Source of the DNA: Gordonia effusa NBRC 100432
GTDB taxonomy: Bacteria > Actinomycetota > Actinomycetes > Mycobacteriales > Mycobacteriaceae
Direction of reading: 5' to 3'
DNA: 64,000 bases
Assembly (NCBI RefSeq): GCF_000241305.1
Contig: NZ_BAEH01000094.1
Location: forward strand, 1 to 64,000
Positions 54,883 through 63,696 of the stretch are shown here, in pieces (the stretch's first letter is position 1; each line of letters begins with the position of its first letter). Made by a program: the position numbers and the translations under genes. A model generated the notes under the pieces. It made no database searches and was not told the DNA's origin. It saw only the letters and a program-made list of their open reading frames with translations.

Positions 54883-55029
54883 GGGTCCGACCTTCGGACC
54901 CGCGCTTGCCGTAAGCCGCACATCGTCTCGATGCGTGGCGCACAACCCGGTCATCACCCGGAGCACCCCACCGCGGAGGAGGGTTGCTGATCAGCTAGCC
55001 GGGGCTTGTCGCTGATGCTCATGACCTGG
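54883..55029 (-). ncRNA. SAM-IV riboswitch upstream of metY-metX
   Basis: On the minus strand the leader contains the SAM-IV core: GGTCATGAGC at the 5' end, CAAGCCCCGGCT, CAGCAACCCTCC, CCGCGGTGGGGTGC, GGGTGATGACC, and the downstream GGCAAGCGCGGGTCC with a terminal hairpin. These conserved blocks and their order match the actinobacterial SAM-IV class, which turns down methionine genes when S-adenosylmethionine binds. The start codon is 48 nt beyond the element, so control may act on translation or by termination. Confidence 0.92.
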
Positions 55030-55036
55030 CGTCAAG

Positions 55037-55065
55037 GGTATAACACCGATCGCCCGTGAACTGAA
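55037..55065 (-). promoter_or_regulatory. Promoter of the metY-metX leader
   Basis: TTCAGT (-35, 55060-55065) and TATACC (-10, 55037-55042) with 17 bp between them on the minus strand. The predicted start of transcription, near 55030, coincides with the 5' end of the SAM-IV element. Confidence 0.7.
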
Positions 55066-55219
55066 CCCTCTGGATCATCGAGAGAAAAAACTTCGGTGAC
55101 CTCCGGTGGCCAGGTAGGCACGCGGCGGCGGGTCTCGGCGGGTAGGGTGGCTCGATGAAGTAGCTGCCGTTCTGGTTCTGACGAGTATCCCGGTGGCGCA
55201 GATGTGCCCGGGAGGCTTG

Positions 55220-55900
55220 ATGAATGTAGAAGGCTGTTGGTCAACGGTCATCTGTAATGCGTCCGAGCGTGCCGCGGTGGGGTATCTCGGCAGAGACTGG
55301 GCGTTGCAGTGCCGGCTCTCGTCTGGGCATGACGGCAACCATGCGACTGACGGTGATAGCGGCGCTGCACCAAGCCGCCGTCGCTGGCTGGAATGGACCG
55401 ACTTCAGCGAGTATCCGCACTCACTTCTCGAGCGTGATCCGTGCCCGGTGTATGGGCGTACCGGCGCCGCGTGCGAATTGTTCTCTGGGCACGGCGGCCT
55501 GCACTTCTACGCGCCGGCTCCGTCGCGAACAGCGGACCAACAGTCCGAGCCCGCATCGCAACCGCCTGCGATGCCGTCAACTCCGGCCACGACGACGGTG
55601 CCCCGCAGTCCCGACTATCGCGGTGGGCATCGGATGACCGACACATCGCAGCCACAACCCGCGCGGGTGCAGACGCCAGAACTCAACGGGGTGGAGTTAC
55701 GCCGCGCGGACACATTCGATCGGATCGACGCGACAATCCGGGAGAGCATGGAGTTGCTTGCTTCCGAGCGGCGCGCTGTCATCCCCGATGCTTCCACCGA
55801 GGTCGACTCGGCCGGTGCCGCGCTGATCAGCGACGCATTGACCGACGTCGCGGCGGCGTTCGAACGATTGGCACAGGCGTACCGCTCCGTCGGTAGGTAG
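55220..55900 (+). CDS. Hypothetical protein with tandem CxLxSGHxGxH motifs
   Basis: A 226-residue protein. The motif Cys-x-Leu-x-Ser-Gly-His-x-Gly-x-His occurs as 'CRLSSGHDGNH' (about 31-41) and 'CELFSGHGGLH' (about 85-95), a likely pair of metal-binding sites. A Pro/Ser/Thr/Gln-rich linker and a helical C-terminus (about 160-226) follow. ATG 55220 is preferred because GGGAGG lies 5 nt upstream; an in-frame GTG at 55193 is less likely. It is divergent from metY. No family recognised. Confidence 0.72.
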   Translation: MNVEGCWSTVICNASERAAVGYLGRDWALQCRLSSGHDGNHATDGDSGAAPSRRRWLEWTDFSEYPHSLLERDPCPVYGRTGAACELFSGHGGLHFYAPAPSRTADQQSEPASQPPAMPSTPATTTVPRSPDYRGGHRMTDTSQPQPARVQTPELNGVELRRADTFDRIDATIRESMELLASERRAVIPDASTEVDSAGAALISDALTDVAAAFERLAQAYRSVGR

Positions 55901-55908
55901 GGCTCGGC

Positions 55909-56874
55909 CTACACCGATACCAGGCTGTGTAGTGGACGGCGGGGAAGTTTCGCGCGGAGGGCGACGAGGTCACGTGCGTGCCTTTCGAGAGCGATGTCCT
56001 CGTCGGTGACCGGAACCCAACGTCGGACCGCGGTGGCGTCGCCGTCGGCGTCGACGGCCGCGACGATCGTGAGTGAATGCGCGCAGTCGCGCAGTACGCC
56101 GGTATGCGGATCGCCGGCCCGCACATGCACCGAGATATGCATCGTTTGCTTCCCGGTGTGAATCAGCCTGGCGTCAAGCTCCACGACGTCGCCGATGTGG
56201 ATGGGTGCGTAGAACCGGATGCCGCCGACATACGCGGACACACAGCGGCCACCACACCAGCGCGCCGCGGTGAGATAGGCGGACTCGTCCATCCATTCCA
56301 TGACTCGTCCGCCGTGGGCGTTGCCGCCCCAGTTGACGTCGGTCGGTGCGGCGAGAAAGCGTGTCTGAGATCGGGGAGCGGTGCCGGCATCGGAATAGGT
56401 CATTGTCGACATCGCGGATTCGATCCGCTTACGTACCGGAATTCGCGATGTCGCGTACGCTTCGGTCGCGCGGTCGGTGTCGTTGTCGGGCACCCACTGC
56501 CGCACCGGACGTGGACGCTTGTCCTCACCCATCGCCACGAAGATAACCAGGCAATCGCTGGCAACCGTGAACACGCCCGTGTAGGGATCGGCCGATCGCA
56601 CCGTGCAGGCGATGTGCATGCTCGACGTTCCGGTGTGCACCAGCGATGCGGTGACTTCGACGATGTCGCCGGGCTCGATTCCACGGGTGAAGGTGATGTT
56701 GCCGACGTAGACGGTCACCGAATAGCCGCCCGACCACGCGGCGGCGCAGGCGTAGGCGGCTTTGTCGATCCACGACAGCAGGCGCCCGCCGCGGACCGCG
56801 CCGCCCAATGTCGTGGCATCGGTCGGTGCGGCGAGGAAACGAAGTGTGATCTCGCGCGGCGGAGTGGCTGACAT
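55909..56874 (-). CDS. Acyl-CoA thioesterase with two hotdog domains
   Basis: A 321-residue protein with two copies of the hotdog fold. Each has 'RFLAAPTD', then a Gly-Gly-Arg turn ('GGAVRGGRLLSWIDKAAYAC' and 'GGNAHGGRVMEWMDESAYL') and 'PGDIVEVTASLVHTGTSSMH' or its second-copy equivalent. This is the BFIT/YciA-type acyl-CoA hydrolase layout. The second copy has His in the turn ('GNAHGG') where the first has Arg ('GAVRGG'), so the two sites may differ. It hydrolyses acyl-CoA to free acid; chain length unknown. Confidence 0.88.
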   Translation of the reverse strand: MSATPPREITLRFLAAPTDATTLGGAVRGGRLLSWIDKAAYACAAAWSGGYSVTVYVGNITFTRGIEPGDIVEVTASLVHTGTSSMHIACTVRSADPYTGVFTVASDCLVIFVAMGEDKRPRPVRQWVPDNDTDRATEAYATSRIPVRKRIESAMSTMTYSDAGTAPRSQTRFLAAPTDVNWGGNAHGGRVMEWMDESAYLTAARWCGGRCVSAYVGGIRFYAPIHIGDVVELDARLIHTGKQTMHISVHVRAGDPHTGVLRDCAHSLTIVAAVDADGDATAVRRWVPVTDEDIALERHARDLVALRAKLPRRPLHSLVSV

Positions 56875-57000
56875 GATGTCTCCTGACGTGGGGTAATGAT
56901 TCAGCGATCATGGACTGACCGTGAATCTCGCAACCGCTCGGTATGTCGTTGTGAGAATGTCGCCACACCGCGTTTACATCCTGGCGGCCTCACCTGCGCG

Positions 57001-57711
57001 TCAGTCGACCGCGGATAGGTCGATGACGGTCCATCGCACGGCACTTACCGCGGGTGCGACGATCACATCGGCGATCGCTGCTTCGATCTCGCGGTCATTG
57101 CGTTCGTCGGCGAGCGCGGTGACCGTGATCCGGACGCCCTCGTCGTCGGGGAGGTCGATCGCGGCGATCGACTGAACGGTGAGGTCGGGCCGTGAGATGG
57201 CGTCGAATACCAACCGTCGGATCGCGGCTTCGGCGTCGGTCGGGCAGCGGACCTCGAATTGGTACTCGGCCGGGCTATCCTCACGACTGTCTCGATGCTG
57301 CCGGTCCATCGCTCGTCCGAGGGGCCGCAGAACCATATTCGCCGCGATGATTGCGAGCGCGCCGGCCAACGACACCCAGAACATGCCGCCGCCGGCGAGG
57401 GCGCCTACGGCAGCCGATGCCCACAGCGTAGCGGCGGTGTTGAGGCCCGACACGGTCGAGCCCTGTTTCATGATTACGCCCGCGCCGAGGAAGCCGATAC
57501 CCGAAACAACCTGTGCCGCAACGCGAGTGGGGTCGGCGTCGGGGCCGGTGAACGAGTACGCGCCCATCACGACGAAGAGGGCTGCGCCGAGGCTGACGAG
57601 TGCGTTGGTGCGCAGACCGGCCGACCTGGACCGCCATTGACGCTCGAATCCTATTGCCGCGCCGAACAATAGGCCGCTGCCGACACGTAGCGCGATATCC
57701 CATGTGGTCAT
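57001..57711 (-). CDS. mgtC: MgtC/SapB family membrane protein
   Basis: A 236-residue protein. The N-terminal MgtC domain (about 1-135) has four to five helices with 'RVGSGLLFGAAIGFERQWRS', 'AGLRTNALVSLGAALFVVMG' and 'VVSGIGFLGAGVIMKQG', the MgtC/SapB signature. The C-terminal soluble part (about 150-236) is ACT-like, ending 'ALADERNDREIEAAIADVIV'. MgtC proteins support growth at low Mg2+ and intracellular survival. The RBS is GGGAGGTAA. It is preceded by an M-box riboswitch and a short leader ORF, strongly indicating Mg2+ control. Confidence 0.92.
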   Translation of the reverse strand: MTTWDIALRVGSGLLFGAAIGFERQWRSRSAGLRTNALVSLGAALFVVMGAYSFTGPDADPTRVAAQVVSGIGFLGAGVIMKQGSTVSGLNTAATLWASAAVGALAGGGMFWVSLAGALAIIAANMVLRPLGRAMDRQHRDSREDSPAEYQFEVRCPTDAEAAIRRLVFDAISRPDLTVQSIAAIDLPDDEGVRITVTALADERNDREIEAAIADVIVAPAVSAVRWTVIDLSAVD

Positions 57712-57873
57712 TGGTCGTTACCTCCCGAGGTCGAGGTGTGCTGGGGCTGAGGAATGTGAGCCGTGTCCGCCGAGGTATCGATTGAATGTTGTTGGGGCAT
57801 AACGAAACAACGCACGGCAGATGAGCCCGCCTACGCGTAGACGCGTCCGGGCATTGGTGACTGAACGTCGAAG

Positions 57874-57942
57874 TTAGCGCGGCACTGGGTCGGCGATGTC
57901 AGGGCGGAGTGGACCCGCCGTCCTACTTCGAACGTCGTCCAT
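57874..57942 (-). CDS. 22-codon Asp/Pro-rich leader ORF between the M-box and mgtC
   Basis: A short frame, ATG 57942 to TAA 57874, with a near-perfect Shine-Dalgarno (GAGGAGGTGA, complement at 57949-57958) 5-8 nt upstream. The peptide starts Met-Asp-Asp-Val-Arg and its second half is 'GPLRPDIADPVPR', with four prolines and two more Asp. Acidic and proline-rich leader peptides (MgtL, MgtP in enterobacteria) stall or destabilise ribosomes at low Mg2+. Placed 161 bp ahead of mgtC and behind the riboswitch, this ORF could be a second Mg2+ sensor. Too short to be a proven gene; the SD is the main evidence. Confidence 0.6.
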   Translation of the reverse strand: MDDVRSRTAGPLRPDIADPVPR

Positions 57943-58041
57943 ACCGGTCACCTCCTCGCAAATGCGTCCGGCTGTTGTCGGGCGCGTGTAAACTGTTGCG
58001 GCGCAGGTGAATTGAATCAGCTCTCGCTGGGAAGTCGCCTC

Positions 58042-58199
58042 CACGTTGAGCTTTGGCACTGCACGACGTAGTTCGTACCGCGGACGGCCGACAGCCACTT
58101 TGGGTCAACCCTTAATCCGGGAGGACCTGTCCTAACCTTGGGCGTCTCTCGACGTCGTGAGATCAGTGGCCTGTATTCGTGCAGGAGCCTCGCCTAACG
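58042..58199 (-). ncRNA. M-box (ykoK leader) magnesium riboswitch of mgtC
   Basis: The minus-strand leader has the conserved M-box blocks in order: GTTAGGCGAGGCTCCT at the 5' end, GCCACTG, GTCGAGAGACGCC, AGGGTTGACCC, and the closing CAGTGCCAAAGCTC near 58042. These match the Mg2+-binding M-box class. In Gram-positive bacteria it represses Mg2+ transport genes when Mg2+ is high. It is about 330 nt upstream of mgtC, with the leader ORF in between. Confidence 0.85.
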
Positions 58200-58212
58200 A
58201 AGCGCTGCGCAG

Positions 58213-58261
58213 ACGACGATAGCCGCACTCGGCTTTGGTTGCCAAGCGCGGCTATCAAGTC
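58213..58261 (-). terminator. Hairpin after bfr and before the M-box leader
   Basis: Arms GATAGCCGC (58218-58226) and GCGGCTATC (58248-58256) pair perfectly, extended by ACGAC/GTCGT at the base. It lies 11 bp after the bfr stop on the same strand and just upstream of the riboswitch, so it is probably the bfr transcription terminator, insulating mgtC. A T-tract is lacking. Confidence 0.6.
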
Positions 58262-58271
58262 GTGGGCTAAC

Positions 58272-58757
58272 TCACCCGTTGGACGGGGGAGTGGCGACGG
58301 TCTTGGACAGGTACAGCTGTTCGCCGAGGCGATCGAGCAACTCGAGCTGCGTTTCGAGGTAGTCGATGTGATGTTCCTCGTCTTCGAGAATTTTTTCGAA
58401 GAGCTTGGCTGAGGTGATGTCGCCCTTCTCGCGGCAGAGTTTCACCCCGGGCCGCAGCCGTTCGACGACCTCGACTTCGATCTTGAGGTCAGCCTCGAAC
58501 TGCTCACGTAAGGTCTGGCCGATTCTAAGGGGCAGCAACTTCTGGTAGTTGGGCAAACCTTCGAGGAAGAGGATGCGGTCGGTCAGGATTTCCGCGTGGG
58601 TCATCTCTTCGATGGATTCGGCGCGGGTCTTCGCGGCGATCTCGGTCAGACCCCAATTGGCCTGCATCTTGGCGTGTAGAAAGTACTGGTTGATAGCCGT
58701 CAGCTCACTGGTGAGCTGCTCGTTCAGAAGGGCAATGACCTCATCGTCCCCGCGCAT
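58272..58757 (-). CDS. bfr: Bacterioferritin
   Basis: A 161-residue haem-type ferritin. The ferroxidase ligands are visible in 'NEQLTSELTAINQYF' (Glu18), 'ESIEEMTHAEILTD' (Glu51, His54) and 'EDEEHHIDYLETQ' (Glu and His near 127-130); Met52 is the haem ligand. It forms a 24-mer that stores iron. It follows bfd on the same strand; two DtxR/IdeR-like boxes lie upstream of bfd. Confidence 0.95.
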   Translation of the reverse strand: MRGDDEVIALLNEQLTSELTAINQYFLHAKMQANWGLTEIAAKTRAESIEEMTHAEILTDRILFLEGLPNYQKLLPLRIGQTLREQFEADLKIEVEVVERLRPGVKLCREKGDITSAKLFEKILEDEEHHIDYLETQLELLDRLGEQLYLSKTVATPPSNG

Positions 58758-58889
58758 GATCTCTCCGTTCAGTACTAAAGTTCTCGGGCTGACGTCCCGC
58801 GTTCACGGGACGTACCGAACTGAACGTAACACGCGAAAAGACCGCGCGTCGGGTGAATCAAATCGACGTGCGGTGTGTATTTAGTGAGG

Positions 58890-59087
58890 TCAGGCTGCCG
58901 TTACTGCCCTCCTGAGGCCACAGGTGGCTGCGCGTTCGCAGACCATTTCATCGAGTCTGTCCAGGCATGTGCCGCATCCTTCGCCTGCTCCGCACCGGTC
59001 GCCGATCGCATCGACGGTGATCGCACCCTCATCGAGGTAACCGTTGACTTCGTCTTCGGTGACGCCGCGGCAAATACAAACGAACAT
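58890..59087 (-). CDS. bfd: Bacterioferritin-associated ferredoxin Bfd
   Basis: A 65-residue [2Fe-2S] protein. Cysteines at 4 and 6 ('MFVCICRGVTEDEV') and a distal pair in 'GCGTCLDRL' are the cluster ligands. Bfd reduces ferric iron in bacterioferritin so that it can be released. Upstream of bfr in the same direction, with iron-box-like sites ahead. Confidence 0.93.
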   Translation of the reverse strand: MFVCICRGVTEDEVNGYLDEGAITVDAIGDRCGAGEGCGTCLDRLDEMVCERAATCGLRRAVTAA

Positions 59088-59107
59088 GTAGCAACTCCTG
59101 GTCCAGA

Positions 59108-59125
59108 TTAGGTAAGGATTACATA
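59108..59125. promoter_or_regulatory. IdeR/DtxR-like iron box 1 upstream of bfd
   Basis: TTAGGTAAGGATTACATA resembles the DtxR/IdeR consensus (TTAGGTTAG-palindrome) in its left half and partly in the right. It lies 21-38 bp upstream of the bfd start codon. Confidence 0.55.
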
Positions 59126-59139
59126 CAGAGCCGCGAATA

Positions 59140-59158
59140 ACAAGGCATGCCTAACCTC
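59140..59158. promoter_or_regulatory. IdeR/DtxR-like iron box 2 upstream of bfd
   Basis: On the minus strand the site reads GAGGTTAGGCATGCCTTGT. The central AGGTTAGGC matches the IdeR consensus exactly, with a weaker right half. Two boxes 15 bp apart are typical of IdeR-activated iron-storage promoters. It suggests iron-dependent control of bfd and bfr. Confidence 0.6.
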
Positions 59159-59187
59159 GCCGTTGGGTTGGACGCGAGTCGGCGTCG

Positions 59188-59254
59188 CTGGAAATGTCCC
59201 CGTCACGGGGGCAGGCGGCGATAGCGGTTGCTCGCGTGACGGGGACAGTTTCAG
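59188..59254. repeat. Palindromic dispersed repeat, copy 2
   Basis: A 67-bp element with ends CTGGAAATGTCCCCGT (59188-59203) and ACGGGGACAGTTTCAG (59239-59254, two differences from copy 1). The internal 'CAGGCG' and an ATA-CG segment are shared with copy 1 at 48787, but the second internal stem differs. Intergenic, between bfd and the MFS gene. Confidence 0.88.
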
Positions 59255-59376
59255 TGGATACGACGAGTGCGTGGTGCTTCCCGAACTCGTGCGATGGCTT
59301 CCCCGTACTGCCCGACTGTGAACGATTTCACCCACCGATCAGGGATGACCGCTGACCACAACGGAGTTACGCAAAG

Positions 59377-60621
59377 GTGCCGGTTTCCATTGACTCCTCG
59401 ACCAAACCTGTCGATGCCGTAGGCGTCCCGATCACCGATCGGGCCCGCCGCGCCGCGATGATCGCGATGGCTTTGGGTGGATTCGGTATCGGCACAACCG
59501 AATTCGTCGCGATGGGCCTGCTGCCCGACATCGCCGAGTCGCTGCGGATCTCCGAGCCAACGGCTGGACACGTGATCTCCGCATACGCGCTCGGTGTGGT
59601 TGTCGGCGCGCCGCTGATCGCCGCTCTGACCGCACGCATGTCCAGGCGCACCCTGCTCGTCGGTTTGATGGTCGCGTTCGTCGTCGGCAACGCAGCGTCG
59701 GTGATCGCCCCCAACTACGCGACCTTGATGATCGCGCGATTCGTCGCCGGACTGCCGCACGGCGCGTACTTCGGCGTCGCAGCGCTAGTCGCGGCGCATC
59801 TGGCCAAGCCGGGCAATCGAGCCAAAGCCGTCGGCCAGGTGATGTTAGGACTATCGGTCGCCAACGTCGCGGGTGTGCCGATCGCGGCGTGGCTTGGCGG
59901 ACAATTCGGTTGGCGGGTCGCGTTGATCCTGGTCGTGGGCATCGGAGTTGCGACCGTGCTGGCGCTGCGACGCAGTCTGCCGGCATTAGATGACATGAAG
60001 GTCACCAACCCGATGACCGAACTCGGCGCGCTGCGCCGCGGTCAGGTGTGGTTGACGCTGCTCATCGGCACGGTTGGGTTCGGCGGCATGTTCGCGTTCT
60101 ACACCTATCTCCACACGACTCTGACATCGCTTTCCGGCGTGGCCGAGGGTCTTATTCCGCTCGCCCTCGCGCTGTTCGGTCTCGGCATGGTCGCCGGCAA
60201 TATCGTGGGCGGAATCGCAGCCGACCGCAGCGTGGGATGGAGCATGTTCGCGGGTCTGACGGCGGTTGCGGTGACACTCGCGGTCTTCGTCGCGGTAGTC
60301 GATGTCGCGTGGCTGGCCTTCGTCCTGACCTTCTTCGTCGGCGCATCCGGGTCATCGCTGGTGCCCGCACTGCAGACGCGGTTGATGGACGTCGCTCAAG
60401 ACGCGCAGACACTGGCCGCCGCGCTCAACCATTCCGCGCTCAACGTCGCCAACGCACTTGGCGCGTGGCTCGGCGGCGTCGTGATCGCGGCCGGGATGAG
60501 TTACCGCGCACCGTCGGAGGTCGGCGTGTTGCTGGCGTTGGCCGGTCTGGTGGTGCTCGGTGTCGCGCTGCTCACCGGTCGACGGCCAGCGAGCGTCCCG
60601 ACGTCGTCGAAAATCGTCTGA
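59377..60621 (+). CDS. MFS transporter, DHA1 (AraJ/YdhP-like) type
   Basis: A 414-residue protein with 12 hydrophobic helices. 'GGFGIGTTEFVAMGLLPDIA' (TM1) is characteristic of the AraJ/YdhP arabinose-efflux-like branch, and 'AALTARMSRRTLLVGLMV' is motif A. GTG 59377 is the start; its ribosome-binding site is weak. The substrate is unknown; sugar or drug export is possible. It stands alone, with a palindromic repeat upstream and a hairpin downstream. Confidence 0.87.
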   Translation: MPVSIDSSTKPVDAVGVPITDRARRAAMIAMALGGFGIGTTEFVAMGLLPDIAESLRISEPTAGHVISAYALGVVVGAPLIAALTARMSRRTLLVGLMVAFVVGNAASVIAPNYATLMIARFVAGLPHGAYFGVAALVAAHLAKPGNRAKAVGQVMLGLSVANVAGVPIAAWLGGQFGWRVALILVVGIGVATVLALRRSLPALDDMKVTNPMTELGALRRGQVWLTLLIGTVGFGGMFAFYTYLHTTLTSLSGVAEGLIPLALALFGLGMVAGNIVGGIAADRSVGWSMFAGLTAVAVTLAVFVAVVDVAWLAFVLTFFVGASGSSLVPALQTRLMDVAQDAQTLAAALNHSALNVANALGAWLGGVVIAAGMSYRAPSEVGVLLALAGLVVLGVALLTGRRPASVPTSSKIV

Positions 60622-60629
60622 ATAATCCC

Positions 60630-60656
60630 TCGGCGAGGGCATATTGCCCTTGCTGA
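60630..60656 (+). terminator. Hairpin after the MFS gene
   Basis: TCGGCGAGGGCA and TGCCCTTGCTGA pair with G-T wobbles around a 3-nt loop, 8 bp after the stop. There is no T-run, so it is a weak terminator candidate. Confidence 0.4.
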
Positions 60657-60727
60657 CCGACTATTCGGACGATTTTCCCCAGGACGGCAGTCGGAGCGAT
60701 GTCATATGCCTTGGGTAGCGTGGTCGC

Positions 60728-62606
<1,879 letters not shown>

Positions 62607-62608
62607 CG

Positions 62609-63670
62609 ATGTTTGACCGAGTCAAGCAGTGGGTAATGCACATCGTGGAGATGTTGAAAGCGCTGGTTGCGCGAATGCGTGCTCGGTTTGGCGTGGTCGA
62701 CCACGCGATGCGGACCGTCGAGCGCTATAACGACAAAGAGGGCAACGTATTCGCCGCCAGTCTGACCTATCGCACGGTGTTGGCGCTCGTGCCGATAATG
62801 ATGGTCGCCTTCGCAGCAGCCGGTTTTGTGCTGGCGTCGCGGCCCGACCTGATTCAGACGATGAAGGATGCGATCATCGACGCCGTTCCCGGCGAACTCG
62901 GCACGCAACTCAACAAGATCATGGATTCGGCTATCGCCTCCCGAACTACTCTCGGCATCGTCGGCCTGGTGGCCGCCGCGTACACGGGCATCGGGTGGAT
63001 GACCGCGCTGCGCGGTGCGCTTACCCAGATGTGGGGTGGGAAAGTCGAACGAAACGCGGTGTTGTCGAAGGTCTTCGATCTGGGGAGTTTCGTGCTGCTC
63101 GGTCTGACATTTCTGGCGACTATCGGAATTTCCGTGCTCGGCGGTGGCTCGGTTCTACGCGAGGTGCTGTCGTGGCTGGGATTGTCGGATCAGGGCTGGG
63201 TGCCAGGTACGTTGAGGATCGTCGCCTTCGTGGTGTCGATTGTCGCAAGCACATTGTTGTTCAGCTTCATCCTGTCTCGGATTCCGTTGGTAGACTTGCC
63301 GTTTCGTCGGGCACTGAGCACCGGTCTGGCGACCGCGCTGATCTTCGAAGTGGTCAAACAGGTCGCTGGCATCTACTTCAAGTCCGTGATCGGTAGTCCA
63401 GCGGGCGTCGCGTTTGGCCCCCTCCTAGGTCTCATGGTGCTGGCTTATCTCGCCGCGCGGATCATCCTCTATGCGAGCGCCTGGTGTGCGACCGCGACGG
63501 TCAACGAGGAGTTTCAGGTTCCCGACGAAGAGCAGCTGCCGCCCGTGCACCTTTCGCCGGTCTACGACGTACACCCGATTCCCGACCCGAAAACGGTGTT
63601 GGCCGGCGTCGGCGTTGGGGCAGTGGTCGGTTATCTTGCCGGCGGGCGTCGTCGCAAGTCGCAGCCATAA
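62609..63670 (+). CDS. yihY: YihY/BrkB family membrane protein
   Basis: A 353-residue inner-membrane protein with about six helices. 'GNVFAASLTYRTVLALVPIM' is the YihY start motif, and 'SPAGVAFGPLLGLMVLAYL' follows near residue 260. The C-terminus is soluble and acidic/Pro-rich. It is transcribed with trpS (2-bp gap), as in M. tuberculosis (Rv3336c-Rv3335c). Function unknown. Confidence 0.9.
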   Translation: MFDRVKQWVMHIVEMLKALVARMRARFGVVDHAMRTVERYNDKEGNVFAASLTYRTVLALVPIMMVAFAAAGFVLASRPDLIQTMKDAIIDAVPGELGTQLNKIMDSAIASRTTLGIVGLVAAAYTGIGWMTALRGALTQMWGGKVERNAVLSKVFDLGSFVLLGLTFLATIGISVLGGGSVLREVLSWLGLSDQGWVPGTLRIVAFVVSIVASTLLFSFILSRIPLVDLPFRRALSTGLATALIFEVVKQVAGIYFKSVIGSPAGVAFGPLLGLMVLAYLAARIILYASAWCATATVNEEFQVPDEEQLPPVHLSPVYDVHPIPDPKTVLAGVGVGAVVGYLAGGRRRKSQP

Positions 63671-63696
63671 CTCGCGCTGCCCGGACCTGCTGAGCC

